NCBI GenBank assembly: GCA_003281725.1
Contig: QCBC01000006.1
Coordinates: forward strand, 1-64,000
DNA from: Pelagibacteraceae bacterium AG-345-O09
Lineage (GTDB): Bacteria > Pseudomonadota > Alphaproteobacteria > Pelagibacterales > Pelagibacteraceae
Length of the DNA stretch: 64,000 nt
Direction: 5' to 3'
Shown: positions 1 to 12,572 of the stretch, piece by piece
How the letters are laid out: each line of letters starts with the position of its first letter
Numbering within the stretch: the stretch's first letter is position 1
Program-made: the position numbers and the translations under genes
The notes under the pieces: model-generated
Database searches by the model: none
What the model saw: the letters and a program-made list of their open reading frames with translations, nothing else
What the model was told of the DNA's origin: nothing

Positions 1-1218
1 TTAAAAAAAAAAAAACAAATTGCAATTATAGCTAAAGATACAAGGCTTTCAGGTTATGCACTTGAACCTGCTTTAGTTTCTGGTTTAGCTTCAGCAGGAA
101 TGCATGTTTTTACCTTAGGACCTTTGCCGACTAATGGACTAGCAATGTTAACAAAATCTATGAATTCTAATTTAGGAATTATGATAACTGCATCTCATAA
201 TTTTTTTGATGATAATGGGTTAAAATTATTTGGCCCGGATGGACTAAAATTATCTGACAAAATTCAAAAAAAAATTGAGGATTTAATTGATCTTGATGTA
301 AAAAAACATTTATCTAATCCAAAATTTTTAGGAAGAGTAAAGAGATTAGAGACAGGCACGGATGATTATTTATCCATACTACAAAAAAAAATCCCTAAGA
401 CCTTTAAATTAAAAAATATGAAAATCGTATTAGACTGTGCTAATGGAGCTGGATATAAATCTGCACCTAAAATGATCAAATCTCTTGGAGCTAAGCTTAT
501 AGTAATTGGAGACAAACCAAATGGTTTTAACATTAATAAAAACTGTGGATCTACTTTCCCTAACACTCTGCAAAAACATGTTAAAAAATGTAAAGCTGAT
601 TTAGGCATTTCTCTAGATGGAGATGCAGATAGAATTATAATGTGTGATGAAAAAGGATCTATAATAGATGGAGATCAAATTATAGCAGCATTGGCTGTTA
701 GGTGGAAAAAAAAAAAAATCCTTAAGGGAGGTGTGGTAGGAACTTTAATGTCAAATTATGGTTTAGAAGACTTTTTTAAAAAAAAAAAAATTAAATTCAT
801 TCGAGCTAATGTTGGCGACAGATATGTTAAAGAAATTATGCAAAAGAAAAAGTTTAATTTAGGAGGAGAACAATCAGGACATATAATTCTTGGAAAATTT
901 GCTACTACAGGTGATGGTCTCTTAGTTGCCCTTGAGGTCATTCAAGCATTAAATGGAAAAATAAAAGCAAGCAATTTTTTTGAAGTATTTAAAAAAATAC
1001 CTCAAGTATTAGTAAATATTAAAATTAAAGATGAAAACATATTAAAAAAACTCTCTGTAAAAAACTCTATAAAAATTGCTAATAAATTAATCAAAGGTCA
1101 CGGTAGAATTCTTGTAAGAAAATCTGGTACAGAGTCAAAAATAAGAATAATGGGAGAGAGTAAAAATAAAGTTTTACTTAATAAATGTATTAAAACTATT
1201 ACTAAAACAATTAATTAA
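1..1218 (+). CDS. glmM: Phosphoglucosamine mutase, 5' end missing
   Basis: Converts glucosamine-6-phosphate to glucosamine-1-phosphate for UDP-GlcNAc, the precursor of peptidoglycan and lipid A. The frame is already open at base 1 (the AKDTRLSGY stretch is at about 31-60), so the gene begins upstream; about 405 codons are visible against roughly 445 in the family, so some 40-50 N-terminal residues lie outside. Seen directly: the phosphoserine loop TASHN near base 187-201, the metal-binding loop DGDADR near 616-633, the sugar-binding GGEQSGH near 864-884, and the C-terminal phosphate-binding RKSGTESKIR near 1117-1146. The gene runs directly into thiD with one base between them. Several A8-A9 homopolymers occur inside it. 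The family assignment is secure. Confidence 0.95.
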   Translation, partial: LKKKKQIAIIAKDTRLSGYALEPALVSGLASAGMHVFTLGPLPTNGLAMLTKSMNSNLGIMITASHNFFDDNGLKLFGPDGLKLSDKIQKKIEDLIDLDVKKHLSNPKFLGRVKRLETGTDDYLSILQKKIPKTFKLKNMKIVLDCANGAGYKSAPKMIKSLGAKLIVIGDKPNGFNINKNCGSTFPNTLQKHVKKCKADLGISLDGDADRIIMCDEKGSIIDGDQIIAALAVRWKKKKILKGGVVGTLMSNYGLEDFFKKKKIKFIRANVGDRYVKEIMQKKKFNLGGEQSGHIILGKFATTGDGLLVALEVIQALNGKIKASNFFEVFKKIPQVLVNIKIKDENILKKLSVKNSIKIANKLIKGHGRILVRKSGTESKIRIMGESKNKVLLNKCIKTITKTIN

Positions 1219-1219
1219 A

Positions 1220-4214
<2,995 letters not shown>

Positions 4215-4254
4215 AGACAGTTTATCTAATTAATAATTTATTTTTTTCAATAAT

Positions 4255-5235
4255 TTATTTACTAGCATTTCTTAGCATTTTTAGAATTATTTCAAGTTCT
4301 TGTGGCAAAATTGAGTTAAAAATCATTTCTTTATTTTTTTTTGGATGAATAAAACCAATAGTTTTAGCATGGAGAAATTGACGTTTTAGATTAATCAGTT
4401 TTTTTTCCAATGTGACATTAATATTTTTAATTTTTTTAAATTTCTTTTTATATTTATCATCACCAACAATACTATTACCTATGGAACTCATGTGAACTCT
4501 TATTTGATGAGTTCTACCAGTTTCTAATTTACATTCTAATAAACTCAAAGTTGGAGTATATTCATTTTCAAAGATTTCTATTGTTTTATAATTTGTAATC
4601 GCTTTTTTTCCTTTTGTTCTACTTACCTCCATCATTTGTCTATTTTTAGAACTTCTGGTAATAAATGTTTCTATTTTTCCCTTTGAAGGTTTTATTTTTC
4701 CCCAAATTAACAATTGATAGACTCTGGTAATAGAATGTTTACTAAATTGAATTGAAAGATTTTCGTGCGTTTCATTATTTTTTGCGACAACTATTAAACC
4801 AGATGTATTTTTATCAATTCTATGTACTATTCCTGGTCTTAACTCATCACCAATATTTGATAAAGAATTTTTATCATAGTTTATTAACGCATTAACAATA
4901 GTCTTATCAAAATTTCCCGCTCCAGGATGCATTACAATTCCTGCAGGCTTATTTATAACAATCAAATCTTCATCTTCATAAATAATATCTAATTTATACT
5001 TATAGGGTTTAAGTGAAGCTATTTTTGGCTCTGGAATAATTAGCTCTAAAGTATCACCATAAGAAACTTTCTTTGATGGATCTATATTAATTTGATTATT
5101 TAACCTTAATTTTTTATCTAAAATTAAATTTTTTATTCTTGTTCTGCTGATTTTATTTTCTTTTTTATTGATAAAAACGTCAACACGAATGTTTTTATAA
5201 GCATCTTCTACAATCAAATTTATTTTTTTTTTCAT
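4255..5235 (-). CDS. rluD: 23S rRNA pseudouridine synthase, RluD type
   Basis: Isomerises uridines in 23S rRNA helix 69 during ribosome assembly. The 326-residue protein has an N-terminal S4 RNA-binding domain (about residues 13-75) and a RluA-type catalytic domain. The catalytic aspartate is in HRIDKNTSG (Asp141). The later GRTHQIRVHM segment (about 238-247) is the conserved uridine-contacting motif. S4 plus RluA architecture fits RluC or RluD; the RluD choice rests on overall layout, so target specificity is inferred. The start lies opposite and 23 bp from the divergent tRNA-Arg gene. Confidence 0.87.
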   Translation of the reverse strand: MKKKINLIVEDAYKNIRVDVFINKKENKISRTRIKNLILDKKLRLNNQINIDPSKKVSYGDTLELIIPEPKIASLKPYKYKLDIIYEDEDLIVINKPAGIVMHPGAGNFDKTIVNALINYDKNSLSNIGDELRPGIVHRIDKNTSGLIVVAKNNETHENLSIQFSKHSITRVYQLLIWGKIKPSKGKIETFITRSSKNRQMMEVSRTKGKKAITNYKTIEIFENEYTPTLSLLECKLETGRTHQIRVHMSSIGNSIVGDDKYKKKFKKIKNINVTLEKKLINLKRQFLHAKTIGFIHPKKNKEMIFNSILPQELEIILKMLRNASK

Positions 5236-5258
5236 AAAATAATATATTAATATTATAT

Positions 5259-5335
5259 GCGCTTGTAGCTCAACTGGATAGAGCGCCTGACTTCGGATCA
5301 GGAGGTTCTGGGTTCAACTCCTAGCAGGCGCACCA
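5259..5335 (+). tRNA. tRNA-Arg (anticodon TCG)
   Basis: A full cloverleaf can be drawn by eye. The 7-bp acceptor stem is GCGCTTG with CAGGCGC (one G-U pair). The D stem is GCTC/GAGC, the anticodon stem CCTGA/TCAGG with loop CTTCGGA (anticodon TCG, reading CGA), and the T stem CTGGG/CCTAG around TTCAACT. The CCA end is encoded at 5333-5335. It sits on the plus strand between rluD and the leftward ABC-2 permease, whose stop is 1-2 bases beyond the CCA. Confidence 0.95.
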
Positions 5336-5336
5336 T

Positions 5337-6128
5337 CTATTCGCCCATATTAATTAAGGTTCCCTTAATTCGCGCTTTTAAAAAAGAAAAGTAAAATAAA
5401 ATAATTCCAAATGTTAAATAAATTAAATTTAATAAATAAGCTTGTTTTAAATTTTCATAATTAACAAAATTATTTAAAAGTATATTTCTGGTTTCATCAA
5501 AAATATATACCAAAGGTAATCCTTTAGCAATTATTTGAAAAAAATTAGGAAGGATCTCTATTGGATAGTATATACAACCAAGAGGAGCCAATAAAAATAA
5601 AGATGACCAAGCAATATTTTCAAAAGATGGACCAAATCTCATAAGACCAGCACTAACAAACAAACCAAGTGTAATTCCAAAAATATATAAACTTAAAAAT
5701 AGTAATAATAATGGTAAACCTAATTTTAGAATTGAAACTCCAAACAATGGAGAAGTTAAAATAATTGCCGGCACTAATCCAATTAAGGTTCTTATCAAAG
5801 CTGTGAAAACTAGTGACACTATTATTTCTTTAAGTTTAAGAGGAGCAATAAAAAGATTTGTAAAATTTCTACTCCAAATTTCCTCTAAAAAAAGCATATT
5901 AAAGCTAATACTAGATCTGAAAAGGATATCATAAAGTATTGCACATGTTAGAATTACTCCAAGCGTATTACTGTAATAGTCACTATAGATAGAAAAGAAC
6001 TTAGAAATAAATCCCCATAGTACAATTTGTATAGTTGGCCAATAAACTAAATCTAAAATTCTAGGTAAGGATCCTTTAATTAAATAGAAATGTCTTAAAA
6101 AAAGACCATACATTTTGTTAAAATTCAT
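5337..6128 (-). CDS. ABC-2 type transporter permease
   Basis: Membrane half of an ABC-2 exporter, 263 residues with about six hydrophobic helices; the first follows LPRILDLVYWPTIQIVLWGFI, which is characteristic of the ABC2_membrane family. It overlaps the ATPase gene upstream by four bases (ATGA), so the two are co-translated and form one transporter. Family members export drugs, polysaccharides or lipids. Nothing here identifies the substrate; the NodJ-like length and layout are a resemblance only. The stop sits against the CCA end of the opposing tRNA-Arg. Confidence 0.85.
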   Translation of the reverse strand: MNFNKMYGLFLRHFYLIKGSLPRILDLVYWPTIQIVLWGFISKFFSIYSDYYSNTLGVILTCAILYDILFRSSISFNMLFLEEIWSRNFTNLFIAPLKLKEIIVSLVFTALIRTLIGLVPAIILTSPLFGVSILKLGLPLLLLFLSLYIFGITLGLFVSAGLMRFGPSFENIAWSSLFLLAPLGCIYYPIEILPNFFQIIAKGLPLVYIFDETRNILLNNFVNYENLKQAYLLNLIYLTFGIILFYFSFLKARIKGTLINMGE

Positions 6129-6853
6129 ATTCTTTCTCTTGTAATTTTCAAAAAAACTTCTTCCATATTTTTTCGCCCATGTTTTTTGATTAATTGTTCT
6201 GGTTTACCACTGTCAACAATTGATCCTTTATTCATCATCAGTACTGAAGAACATAATCTTTCAACTTCAGACATATTATGTGATGCTAGTAAGATAGATG
6301 CTTTATTTTCTTTTTGATAACTTTCTAAAAAACTTCTCACAAAATCACCTGTTTCAGGATCTAGAGACGCTGTTGGTTCATCTAACAGTAAAACTGTAGG
6401 ATTATTAATTATTGATTTAGCAAGACTGACTCTATTTTTTTGACCTGAAGAGAGTTCCCCTGTAAGCTTGTTTATTATTTCGCTCAATCTAAGTTTCTCT
6501 GAGAGCATTTCAATTTTTTTTTTTAAGTTTTTAACATCATAGAGTCTTCCATATACTTCAAGATTTTGTTTTACCGTTAATTTTTTTGGAAGTTCAATAT
6601 AAGGTGATATGAAGTTAAGTTGGTTTAATAAATCAACTCTCTTCTTTTCAATTTCAATTCCATTTATTAACACTTTACCATTTGATGGTTTTAATAATCC
6701 TAAAATCATTCCAATAGTAGTTGTTTTTCCACATCCATTAGGACCTAGTATTCCAATAATTTCATTTTTATTAACTTTAAAAGAAATATCTTTTACAGCA
6801 TCTTTATTGTTATAAATTTTTGATAATCCAATTACTTCCAATGGAATTTGCAT
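6125..6853 (-). CDS. ABC-2 type exporter, ATP-binding subunit
   Basis: Drives the adjacent permease. The 242-residue protein has a Walker A GPNGCGKT (residues 37-44), a signature LSSGQ (134-138; the canonical second Ser is kept, the Gly-Gly of LSGGQ is changed to Ser-Gly) and a Walker B VLLLDEP (154-160), with ASHN providing the switch histidine. It belongs to the CcmA/DrrA/NodI group. It overlaps tsaC upstream by one base and the permease downstream by four, so all three are probably one transcript. The substrate is unknown. Confidence 0.88.
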   Translation of the reverse strand: MQIPLEVIGLSKIYNNKDAVKDISFKVNKNEIIGILGPNGCGKTTTIGMILGLLKPSNGKVLINGIEIEKKRVDLLNQLNFISPYIELPKKLTVKQNLEVYGRLYDVKNLKKKIEMLSEKLRLSEIINKLTGELSSGQKNRVSLAKSIINNPTVLLLDEPTASLDPETGDFVRSFLESYQKENKASILLASHNMSEVERLCSSVLMMNKGSIVDSGKPEQLIKKHGRKNMEEVFLKITRERI

Positions 6854-7785
6854 TAAAATTTCGAAGCCCTTAACAATCTATCATTGATAGTTATACCCAA
6901 TCCTTTGTTAGGAATTTTTCCAACGACAATAGATTTAAATTTACTTTTTTTTATTTTTCTTAGTGTTGTGTATAAATTTTTTGCAGCTTCTTTAAGACTA
7001 CCTTTTTTAGATAAAAAATAATAATTTGGTTTTGCTTTTTTAATTCTTTTAAACAATATATAGGCCTCGTTATCTTTTGCCTTTTTTACATTCATCTTTA
7101 ATGGAATTCCAGGAGAATAGTGAAGCTTATATTGGCCTGGTACAGTAATCTTTAATGGATTATTTTTTATTTTTACTTTTTGATTTAATACTTTTTCAAT
7201 ATTACTAATTTCTAAACCTCCTACCCTTAAGATTTTTGGTTCTTTTCTAAGATCAATTATTGTAGACTCCAGACCTATTTTAGATTTTCCACCCTCTAAA
7301 ATATATTTAATTTTATTTCCAAAATCCTCTTTAACATCTATTGATCTTACAGCACTTACTTTTGAGGATAAATTAGCACTTGGTGCTGCCAGAGGAAATT
7401 TCAGTTTTTTTAACAGAGCTCTTGTAACAGGATGTTTGGGAAATCTTATGGCCAAGGAGTTTCTTTTGTTAGTTGCAATTTTAGAAATTTTTGAATTTTT
7501 ATGTAAATTTAAAACAAATGTAATTGGCCCTGGACAAAATTTTTTATATAAGTCTAAAAATCTATTATCAAAACTACAATCTTTTCTTAATTCTATATTG
7601 TTGTAATAATGAACTATAAGAGGGTTATCTTTTGGTCTATTTTTTAATCTAAATATCTTTTCACAAGCTTTATTTGAGTATGCATTTCCTGATAAACCAT
7701 AAACAGTCTCAGTAGGTATGGCTACACACTCATTTTTATTTAAGTGTTTTATAGCTTTTTTAATATTTGAAAGATTAATTTTCAT
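6853..7785 (-). CDS. tsaC: L-threonylcarbamoyladenylate synthase (Sua5/TsaC)
   Basis: Makes threonylcarbamoyl-AMP from threonine, bicarbonate and ATP for the t6A37 modification of ANN-reading tRNAs. At 310 residues it is the longer Sua5-like form: an N-terminal YrdC domain (about residues 8-195, with IPTETVYGLSGNAYS, KNRPKDNPLIVHY and APSANLSSKVSA) plus a smaller C-terminal Sua5 domain (about 215-310) joined by a linker containing PGQYKLHYSP. That linker motif is a hallmark of Sua5 proteins. Divergent from xseB with only 20 bp between start codons, so their promoters must overlap the coding ends. Confidence 0.92.
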   Translation of the reverse strand: MKINLSNIKKAIKHLNKNECVAIPTETVYGLSGNAYSNKACEKIFRLKNRPKDNPLIVHYYNNIELRKDCSFDNRFLDLYKKFCPGPITFVLNLHKNSKISKIATNKRNSLAIRFPKHPVTRALLKKLKFPLAAPSANLSSKVSAVRSIDVKEDFGNKIKYILEGGKSKIGLESTIIDLRKEPKILRVGGLEISNIEKVLNQKVKIKNNPLKITVPGQYKLHYSPGIPLKMNVKKAKDNEAYILFKRIKKAKPNYYFLSKKGSLKEAAKNLYTTLRKIKKSKFKSIVVGKIPNKGLGITINDRLLRASKF

Positions 7786-7805
7786 GTATTATCTCAGAGT
7801 ATTAT

Positions 7806-8051
7806 ATGAAAGATAAAAATTTACCAAATGATTATAGTGACCTATCTTTAGAGGAACTAACTAATGAAGCTAATAAGATGATCGAATATTTAGAAAACCA
7901 AAAAGATCTAGAAAATTCTATGGAAAACTATCAAAATCTTATTAAGCTTAATAATATAATTGAGAGGAAATTTCAAAGAAATATCAAAAATATAAACATA
8001 AAAACTAAAGAAAAGATTACAAAAATTTTTAATAAAAAAGATGCAAAGTAA
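7806..8051 (+). CDS. xseB: Exodeoxyribonuclease VII small subunit
   Basis: Small subunit of the single-strand nuclease ExoVII. The 81-residue protein has the two-helix core beginning SLEELTNEANKMIEYLEN, where the family signature is the FEEALxELExIVxxLE pattern, with a lysine-rich tail. Its 3' end overlaps ispA by 11 bp, the common alphaproteobacterial xseB-ispA-dxs order, which supports the call despite the short length. The large subunit xseA is not in this window. Confidence 0.85.
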   Translation: MKDKNLPNDYSDLSLEELTNEANKMIEYLENQKDLENSMENYQNLIKLNNIIERKFQRNIKNINIKTKEKITKIFNKKDAK

Positions 8052-8913
8052 ATTAAATAAAATAGCTAAAGACACTGATTTTTTTTTAAAAGGGTTTATA
8101 AAAAAACAAAAAAAATCTGAGTTAATATTACCAATGAAATATGGTTTATTTTCTGGCGGTAAGAAAGTTAGATCAAAAATTCTGATTGATGCTGGCTCAA
8201 TATTTAAAATAGATTACAAAACATTAATAATGATAGGTTCAGCTATTGAGTGTATACATGCTTATTCTTTAATTCATGATGACTTGCCTTGCATGGATAA
8301 TGATACAATTAGAAGAGGCAAACAATCGACGCATATTAAATTTGGGGAATCAACAGCTGTTTTAGCTGGAAACTCACTTTTAACTATGGCGTTTGAGATT
8401 TTGACTCATAAAGATTTAAAAACTTCTCAGGCTGTAAAAGTTGGTCTTGTAAATAAGCTCTCAGAAAGTGCAGGCCATCTTGGAATTGCTGGGGGGCAAT
8501 ATTTAGACTTAAGTTATGAACATAAGAAAGTATCTAAAAAAAGAGTCCTTGAAATGGAAATAAAAAAGACTGGTAAATTATTTAGTTTTTGCTGTGCAGT
8601 ACCTTTAATTTTAAAAAAAAGAAATAAGAGTGAAATTAAGAAATTCGAAAATTTAGGCTCAGATATTGGATTATTATTTCAGGTTGCTGACGATTTAATT
8701 GATCATAAGGGTAGTTTATTAACAGCAGGAAAAAAAACTGGAAAAGATAAAAAAAAGGGCAAAGCAACTCTAATTAGTTTACTAGGACATAAAAATACTA
8801 TTAAATATGCAAATAAATTAATCTTTAAAATTAATAATAAATTGAAAAAATATGGTTCTAAATCAAAAAATTTATCAGCAACCTTAAATTATATTTTAAA
8901 TAGGAATAAATGA
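8041..8913 (+). CDS. ispA: Farnesyl/geranyl diphosphate synthase
   Basis: Condenses IPP with DMAPP or GPP to give farnesyl diphosphate. The 290-residue protein has the first aspartate-rich motif DDLPCMD (Asp80, 81 and 86; the DDxxxxD form typical of bacterial short-chain synthases) and the second motif DDLID (217-221). Placement between xseB and dxs is the classical alphaproteobacterial arrangement. It overlaps dxs by four bases (ATGA), so translation is coupled. The exact chain length (C15 or C20) cannot be read from the sequence. Confidence 0.9.
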   Translation: MQSKLNKIAKDTDFFLKGFIKKQKKSELILPMKYGLFSGGKKVRSKILIDAGSIFKIDYKTLIMIGSAIECIHAYSLIHDDLPCMDNDTIRRGKQSTHIKFGESTAVLAGNSLLTMAFEILTHKDLKTSQAVKVGLVNKLSESAGHLGIAGGQYLDLSYEHKKVSKKRVLEMEIKKTGKLFSFCCAVPLILKKRNKSEIKKFENLGSDIGLLFQVADDLIDHKGSLLTAGKKTGKDKKKGKATLISLLGHKNTIKYANKLIFKINNKLKKYGSKSKNLSATLNYILNRNK

Positions 8914-10823
8914 CAAAAGAATACGAATTTTTAAATGAAATAAATTTTCCTTCAGATTTAAAGAAGATACCTGAGTCGAAGTTACAAAAAGTAGCTGATG
9001 AATTAAGAGAGGAAATGATCGATGCAGTATCAGTTACTGGAGGCCATTTAGGGGCAAGCCTTGGAGTTGTTGAACTAAGTGTTGCACTTCATTTTATTTT
9101 TAATACCCCTAATGACAAATTAATTTGGGATGTAGGACATCAGTGTTACCCACATAAAATTTTGACTGGAAGAAAAGATAAAATCAGAACATTGAGGCAA
9201 GGAGGTGGCTTGTCGGGCTTTACAAAAAGATTAGAAAGTGAATATGATCCTTTTGGTGCAGCTCATAGTTCAACTTCAATCTCCTCAGCTTTAGGTATAG
9301 CTGAAGCTAACAGGCTTTCAAATAAGTCTGATAATGTTATTGCAGTTATTGGTGATGGGGCCATCAGTGCAGGTATGGCTTATGAAGCTATGAACAATGC
9401 TGGTGCATCTAAAACTAAAATGATTGTCATATTAAATGATAATGACATGTCTATAGCTAGACCAGTTGGAGCAATGGGTACTTATTTAGCTAAAATTTTT
9501 TCAGGTAAAATTTATTTTAGTCTGAGAGAGACTATTAAATTAATTACATCTGCTTTTTCAAAACGATTTAGTGCAAAAGCAGGCAAAGCTGAAGACTTGC
9601 TTAGATCTGCTGTAACAGGTGGTACGTTATTTAGTTCACTAGGATTCTATTACATTGGCCCAATTGATGGGCATGATTTAAGCTCTTTAGTTCCAATCTT
9701 AAGAAATGCTAAGGACTCGAAGCATGAGGGACCCATTTTAATTCATATCAAAACAAAAAAAGGAAAAGGATATTCATTCGCTGAGGAAGCAAAAGATAAT
9801 TATCATGGAGTTTCGAAGTTTAACGTAAAAACTGGAGAGCAAATTAAAAGTATTAACAAAACACCATCATATACAAAAGTATTTGCAGATACTTTGATTC
9901 AGCATGCAAAAAAAGATAGTAAAATAGTTGCTATTACTGCTGCAATGCCTGATGGGACTGGTTTAAATAGTTTCCGTAAAGAATTTCCAGAAAGAACTTT
10001 TGACGTAGGAATTGCAGAACAACATGCAGTTACGTTCGCTGCTGGTTTAGCCACTGAAAATTTTAAACCTTACGCAGCAATATATTCAACGTTTCTTCAA
10101 AGGGCTTATGATCAAGTTGTTCACGATGTAGCCATTCAAAGTTTACCAGTACGATTTGCAATAGATAGAGCAGGTTTAGTAGGTGCAGATGGACCAACCC
10201 ATGCAGGAAGTTTTGATACAACTTACTTATCGACATTGCCCAATTTTATAGTTATGGCAGCTAGTGATGAGGCTGAATTAGTAAGAATGATAAATACCTC
10301 AACAGAAATAAATGATAGACCCTGTGCATTTAGATATCCAAGAGGTATAGGATTAGGTTCAGTTTTACCTTCAATTAACGAGAAGATAGAGATAGGTAAA
10401 TCAAAAGTTATTAAAGAAGGAAAAAAATTAGCTATCTTAAATTTTGGAGCAAGATTAAATGAAACTTTAAAAGCAGCTGAAAATTTAAAAAAAAAGGGAA
10501 TAGACATAACAATTGTTGATGCAAGATTTGCAAAACCTTTAGATGAAAATTTAATTTGGCAACTTGCAACCACACATGAAGCTATTATGACTATTGAGGA
10601 AGGTTCTATAGGTGGATTTGGTTCTCATGTTGTTAACTTTTTAACTAAAAAAGGTTTAATGGATAATAATCTAAAATTTAGATCAATGAATTTACCAGAT
10701 ATCTTTATTGATCAAGATACACCTGAAAATATGTATAAAAAAGCTAATCTAGACTCTTATTCAATTGAAGAAAAAGTTCTCGATTTATTGAATTCTAATA
10801 TTGTATTACAAAAACAAAAATAA
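8910..10823 (+). CDS. dxs: 1-deoxy-D-xylulose-5-phosphate synthase
   Basis: Thiamine-diphosphate enzyme that condenses pyruvate and glyceraldehyde-3-phosphate, the entry and flux-controlling step of the MEP isoprenoid pathway. The 637-residue length is typical. Visible motifs are [13 protein letters not shown] near residue 76, the ThDP/Mg motif [18 protein letters not shown] near residue 150, and the [13 protein letters not shown] segment near 369 holding the catalytic glutamate. The C-terminal transketolase domain ([14 protein letters not shown]) is intact. Co-transcribed with ispA, so one operon supplies both isoprenoid precursors and their first condensation. Confidence 0.97.
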   Translation: MTKEYEFLNEINFPSDLKKIPESKLQKVADELREEMIDAVSVTGGHLGASLGVVELSVALHFIFNTPNDKLIWDVGHQCYPHKILTGRKDKIRTLRQGGGLSGFTKRLESEYDPFGAAHSSTSISSALGIAEANRLSNKSDNVIAVIGDGAISAGMAYEAMNNAGASKTKMIVILNDNDMSIARPVGAMGTYLAKIFSGKIYFSLRETIKLITSAFSKRFSAKAGKAEDLLRSAVTGGTLFSSLGFYYIGPIDGHDLSSLVPILRNAKDSKHEGPILIHIKTKKGKGYSFAEEAKDNYHGVSKFNVKTGEQIKSINKTPSYTKVFADTLIQHAKKDSKIVAITAAMPDGTGLNSFRKEFPERTFDVGIAEQHAVTFAAGLATENFKPYAAIYSTFLQRAYDQVVHDVAIQSLPVRFAIDRAGLVGADGPTHAGSFDTTYLSTLPNFIVMAASDEAELVRMINTSTEINDRPCAFRYPRGIGLGSVLPSINEKIEIGKSKVIKEGKKLAILNFGARLNETLKAAENLKKKGIDITIVDARFAKPLDENLIWQLATTHEAIMTIEEGSIGGFGSHVVNFLTKKGLMDNNLKFRSMNLPDIFIDQDTPENMYKKANLDSYSIEEKVLDLLNSNIVLQKQK

Positions 10824-10829
10824 TTTATA

Positions 10830-11912
10830 TTAACTGCACTGAGCTTTGTGCATTAGGTAATGATCTAATAAAACACATGAAAGCATAGCCTCACCTACTG
10901 GGACAGCTCTTATGCCCACACATGGGTCATGCCTTCCTTTTACAGATATGGTAGTATTCTTTCCAAGTTTATTAACTGTTTTCCTAATCTTTAAAATTGA
11001 AGAAGTAGGTTTCACCGCAAATGAAACAATTATTTCTTGTCCAGAAGATATACCTCCAAGTATTCCCCCTGCATTATTGGAATTAAATTTTAACTTCTTT
11101 TTGGTTTGTGAAATTTCATCAGAATTTTCTTCCCCAGATAATTGAGCAGAGTTCATTCCTGAACCAATATTTACTCCTTTAACAGCATTAATACTCATCA
11201 TAGCAGAAGCAATATCAGAATCTAATTTCGAGTAAATAGGTGCACCTAAACCAGCTGGAACTCCATTAGCTCTTACTTCGATTATTGCTCCACATGAAGA
11301 CCCTGCTTTCCTAATACTTAAAAGATATTTCTCCCATATTTTTAACATTGACTTATCGGGACAAAAAAATGGATTTTTATAGATTATTTTATTATCCCAT
11401 TTTGTTGTATCACAGCCAAGAATTCCAAGTTGTGTTACCGCAGCAGAAACCTTAAATTTTCTACCTAATTTATTTTCCAAAACTTTTTTGGCAATAGCAC
11501 CTGCAGCAACCCTTGCTGCTGTTTCTCTGGCGGATGATCTTCCTCCTCCTCTGTAATCTCTAATTCCATATTTTTTAAAATATGTAAAATCTGCATGCCC
11601 AGGTCTAAACTTATCTTTGATATCCTTATAATCTTTTGAACGCATATCTTCGTTATAAATTATCAGTGATATAGGAGTTCCAGTCGTTTTGCCTTCAAAG
11701 ACCCCAGAAAGAATTTGAACTTTATCTCCCTCTTTTCTTTGGGTGGTAAATTTAGACTGTCCTGGTTTCCTTTTATCTAATTCTTTTTGAATATCTTGCT
11801 CTTTTAGTTGAATTAAAGGAGGACAACCGTCAATAATACAGCCAATAGCTGGACCATGGGACTCTCCCCAGGTAGTGAAACGAAAAAACTTTCCAAATGT
11901 ATTAAATGACAT
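10830..11912 (-). CDS. aroC: Chorismate synthase
   Basis: Last shikimate-pathway step, converting EPSP to chorismate with reduced FMN. The 360-residue protein shows the family signatures: N-terminal [18 protein letters not shown] with the catalytic His, central [18 protein letters not shown] (about residues 121-138), and C-terminal [18 protein letters not shown] (about 325-342). It faces dxs end to end with a 6-bp gap, and its start is 33 bp from divergent pdxH. Confidence 0.97.
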   Translation of the reverse strand: MSFNTFGKFFRFTTWGESHGPAIGCIIDGCPPLIQLKEQDIQKELDKRKPGQSKFTTQRKEGDKVQILSGVFEGKTTGTPISLIIYNEDMRSKDYKDIKDKFRPGHADFTYFKKYGIRDYRGGGRSSARETAARVAAGAIAKKVLENKLGRKFKVSAAVTQLGILGCDTTKWDNKIIYKNPFFCPDKSMLKIWEKYLLSIRKAGSSCGAIIEVRANGVPAGLGAPIYSKLDSDIASAMMSINAVKGVNIGSGMNSAQLSGEENSDEISQTKKKLKFNSNNAGGILGGISSGQEIIVSFAVKPTSSILKIRKTVNKLGKNTTISVKGRHDPCVGIRAVPVGEAMLSCVLLDHYLMHKAQCS

Positions 11913-11945
11913 TATTTATATTATATAGATTATTTTGTTAAAATT

Positions 11946-12572
11946 ATGAATCAAAAAAACTCATTAGGCCTAAATAAATGCTTTCTTGATCTTGATGATC
12001 CATTTGAACTATTTAAGGAATGGTTTGAAGTGGCAAAAAAGAAAGAAATAAATGATCCAAATGCTTTGGCTTTAGGAACTGCCAGCAAAGATGGAGTTCC
12101 ATCAGTTAGAATGGTTTTGCTTAAAGGTTTTGATAAAGATGGGTTCATTTTCTATACAAATTTAAAAAGCCAAAAAAGTAAAGAATTAAAAGAAAACCCA
12201 AATGCTACAATGTGCTTTCATTGGAAAAGCTTATTAAGACAAATTAGGATTGTTGGAAAACTAAATCAAGTAGATGATAAAACAGCAGATGATTATTATA
12301 GCACTAGGGCTTATGAAAGCAGAATAGGAGCATGGGCCTCTAAACAAAGCAGTATTTTAAAAAGTAGGGATGAACTTTTAAATAATTTAGAAAATTTCAA
12401 AAAAAAATATAGTGATAAAGATAATGTACCAAGGCCAGATCATTGGTCTGGCTGGAATTTAAAACCATCAAGTATCGAATTTTGGTTAGATGGAGATAAT
12501 AGAATACATGAAAGGCTGAAGTATACTTTAGACAATAATAAAAATTGGGAAAAAAGCCTTTTGAGTCCTTAA
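11946..12572 (+). CDS. pdxH: Pyridoxamine/pyridoxine 5'-phosphate oxidase
   Basis: FMN enzyme that makes pyridoxal 5'-phosphate from PNP or PMP. The 208-residue protein has the FMN-binding core (SVRMVLLKGFDKDGFIFYTN, about residues 54-73), the SRIGAWAS segment, and the C-terminal signature typified by PDHWSGWNLKPSSIEFW and RIHERLKY. The stop codon overlaps that of the convergent polyprenyl synthase (TAA at 12570-12572 against TAA read from 12571-12569). Confidence 0.96.
   Translation: MNQKNSLGLNKCFLDLDDPFELFKEWFEVAKKKEINDPNALALGTASKDGVPSVRMVLLKGFDKDGFIFYTNLKSQKSKELKENPNATMCFHWKSLLRQIRIVGKLNQVDDKTADDYYSTRAYESRIGAWASKQSSILKSRDELLNNLENFKKKYSDKDNVPRPDHWSGWNLKPSSIEFWLDGDNRIHERLKYTLDNNKNWEKSLLSP

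Noticed and set aside
10223-10573. 116-codon minus-strand frame inside dxs
   Set aside because: Antisense to the conserved Dxs C-terminal half; Phe/Ser-rich as expected of a shadow.
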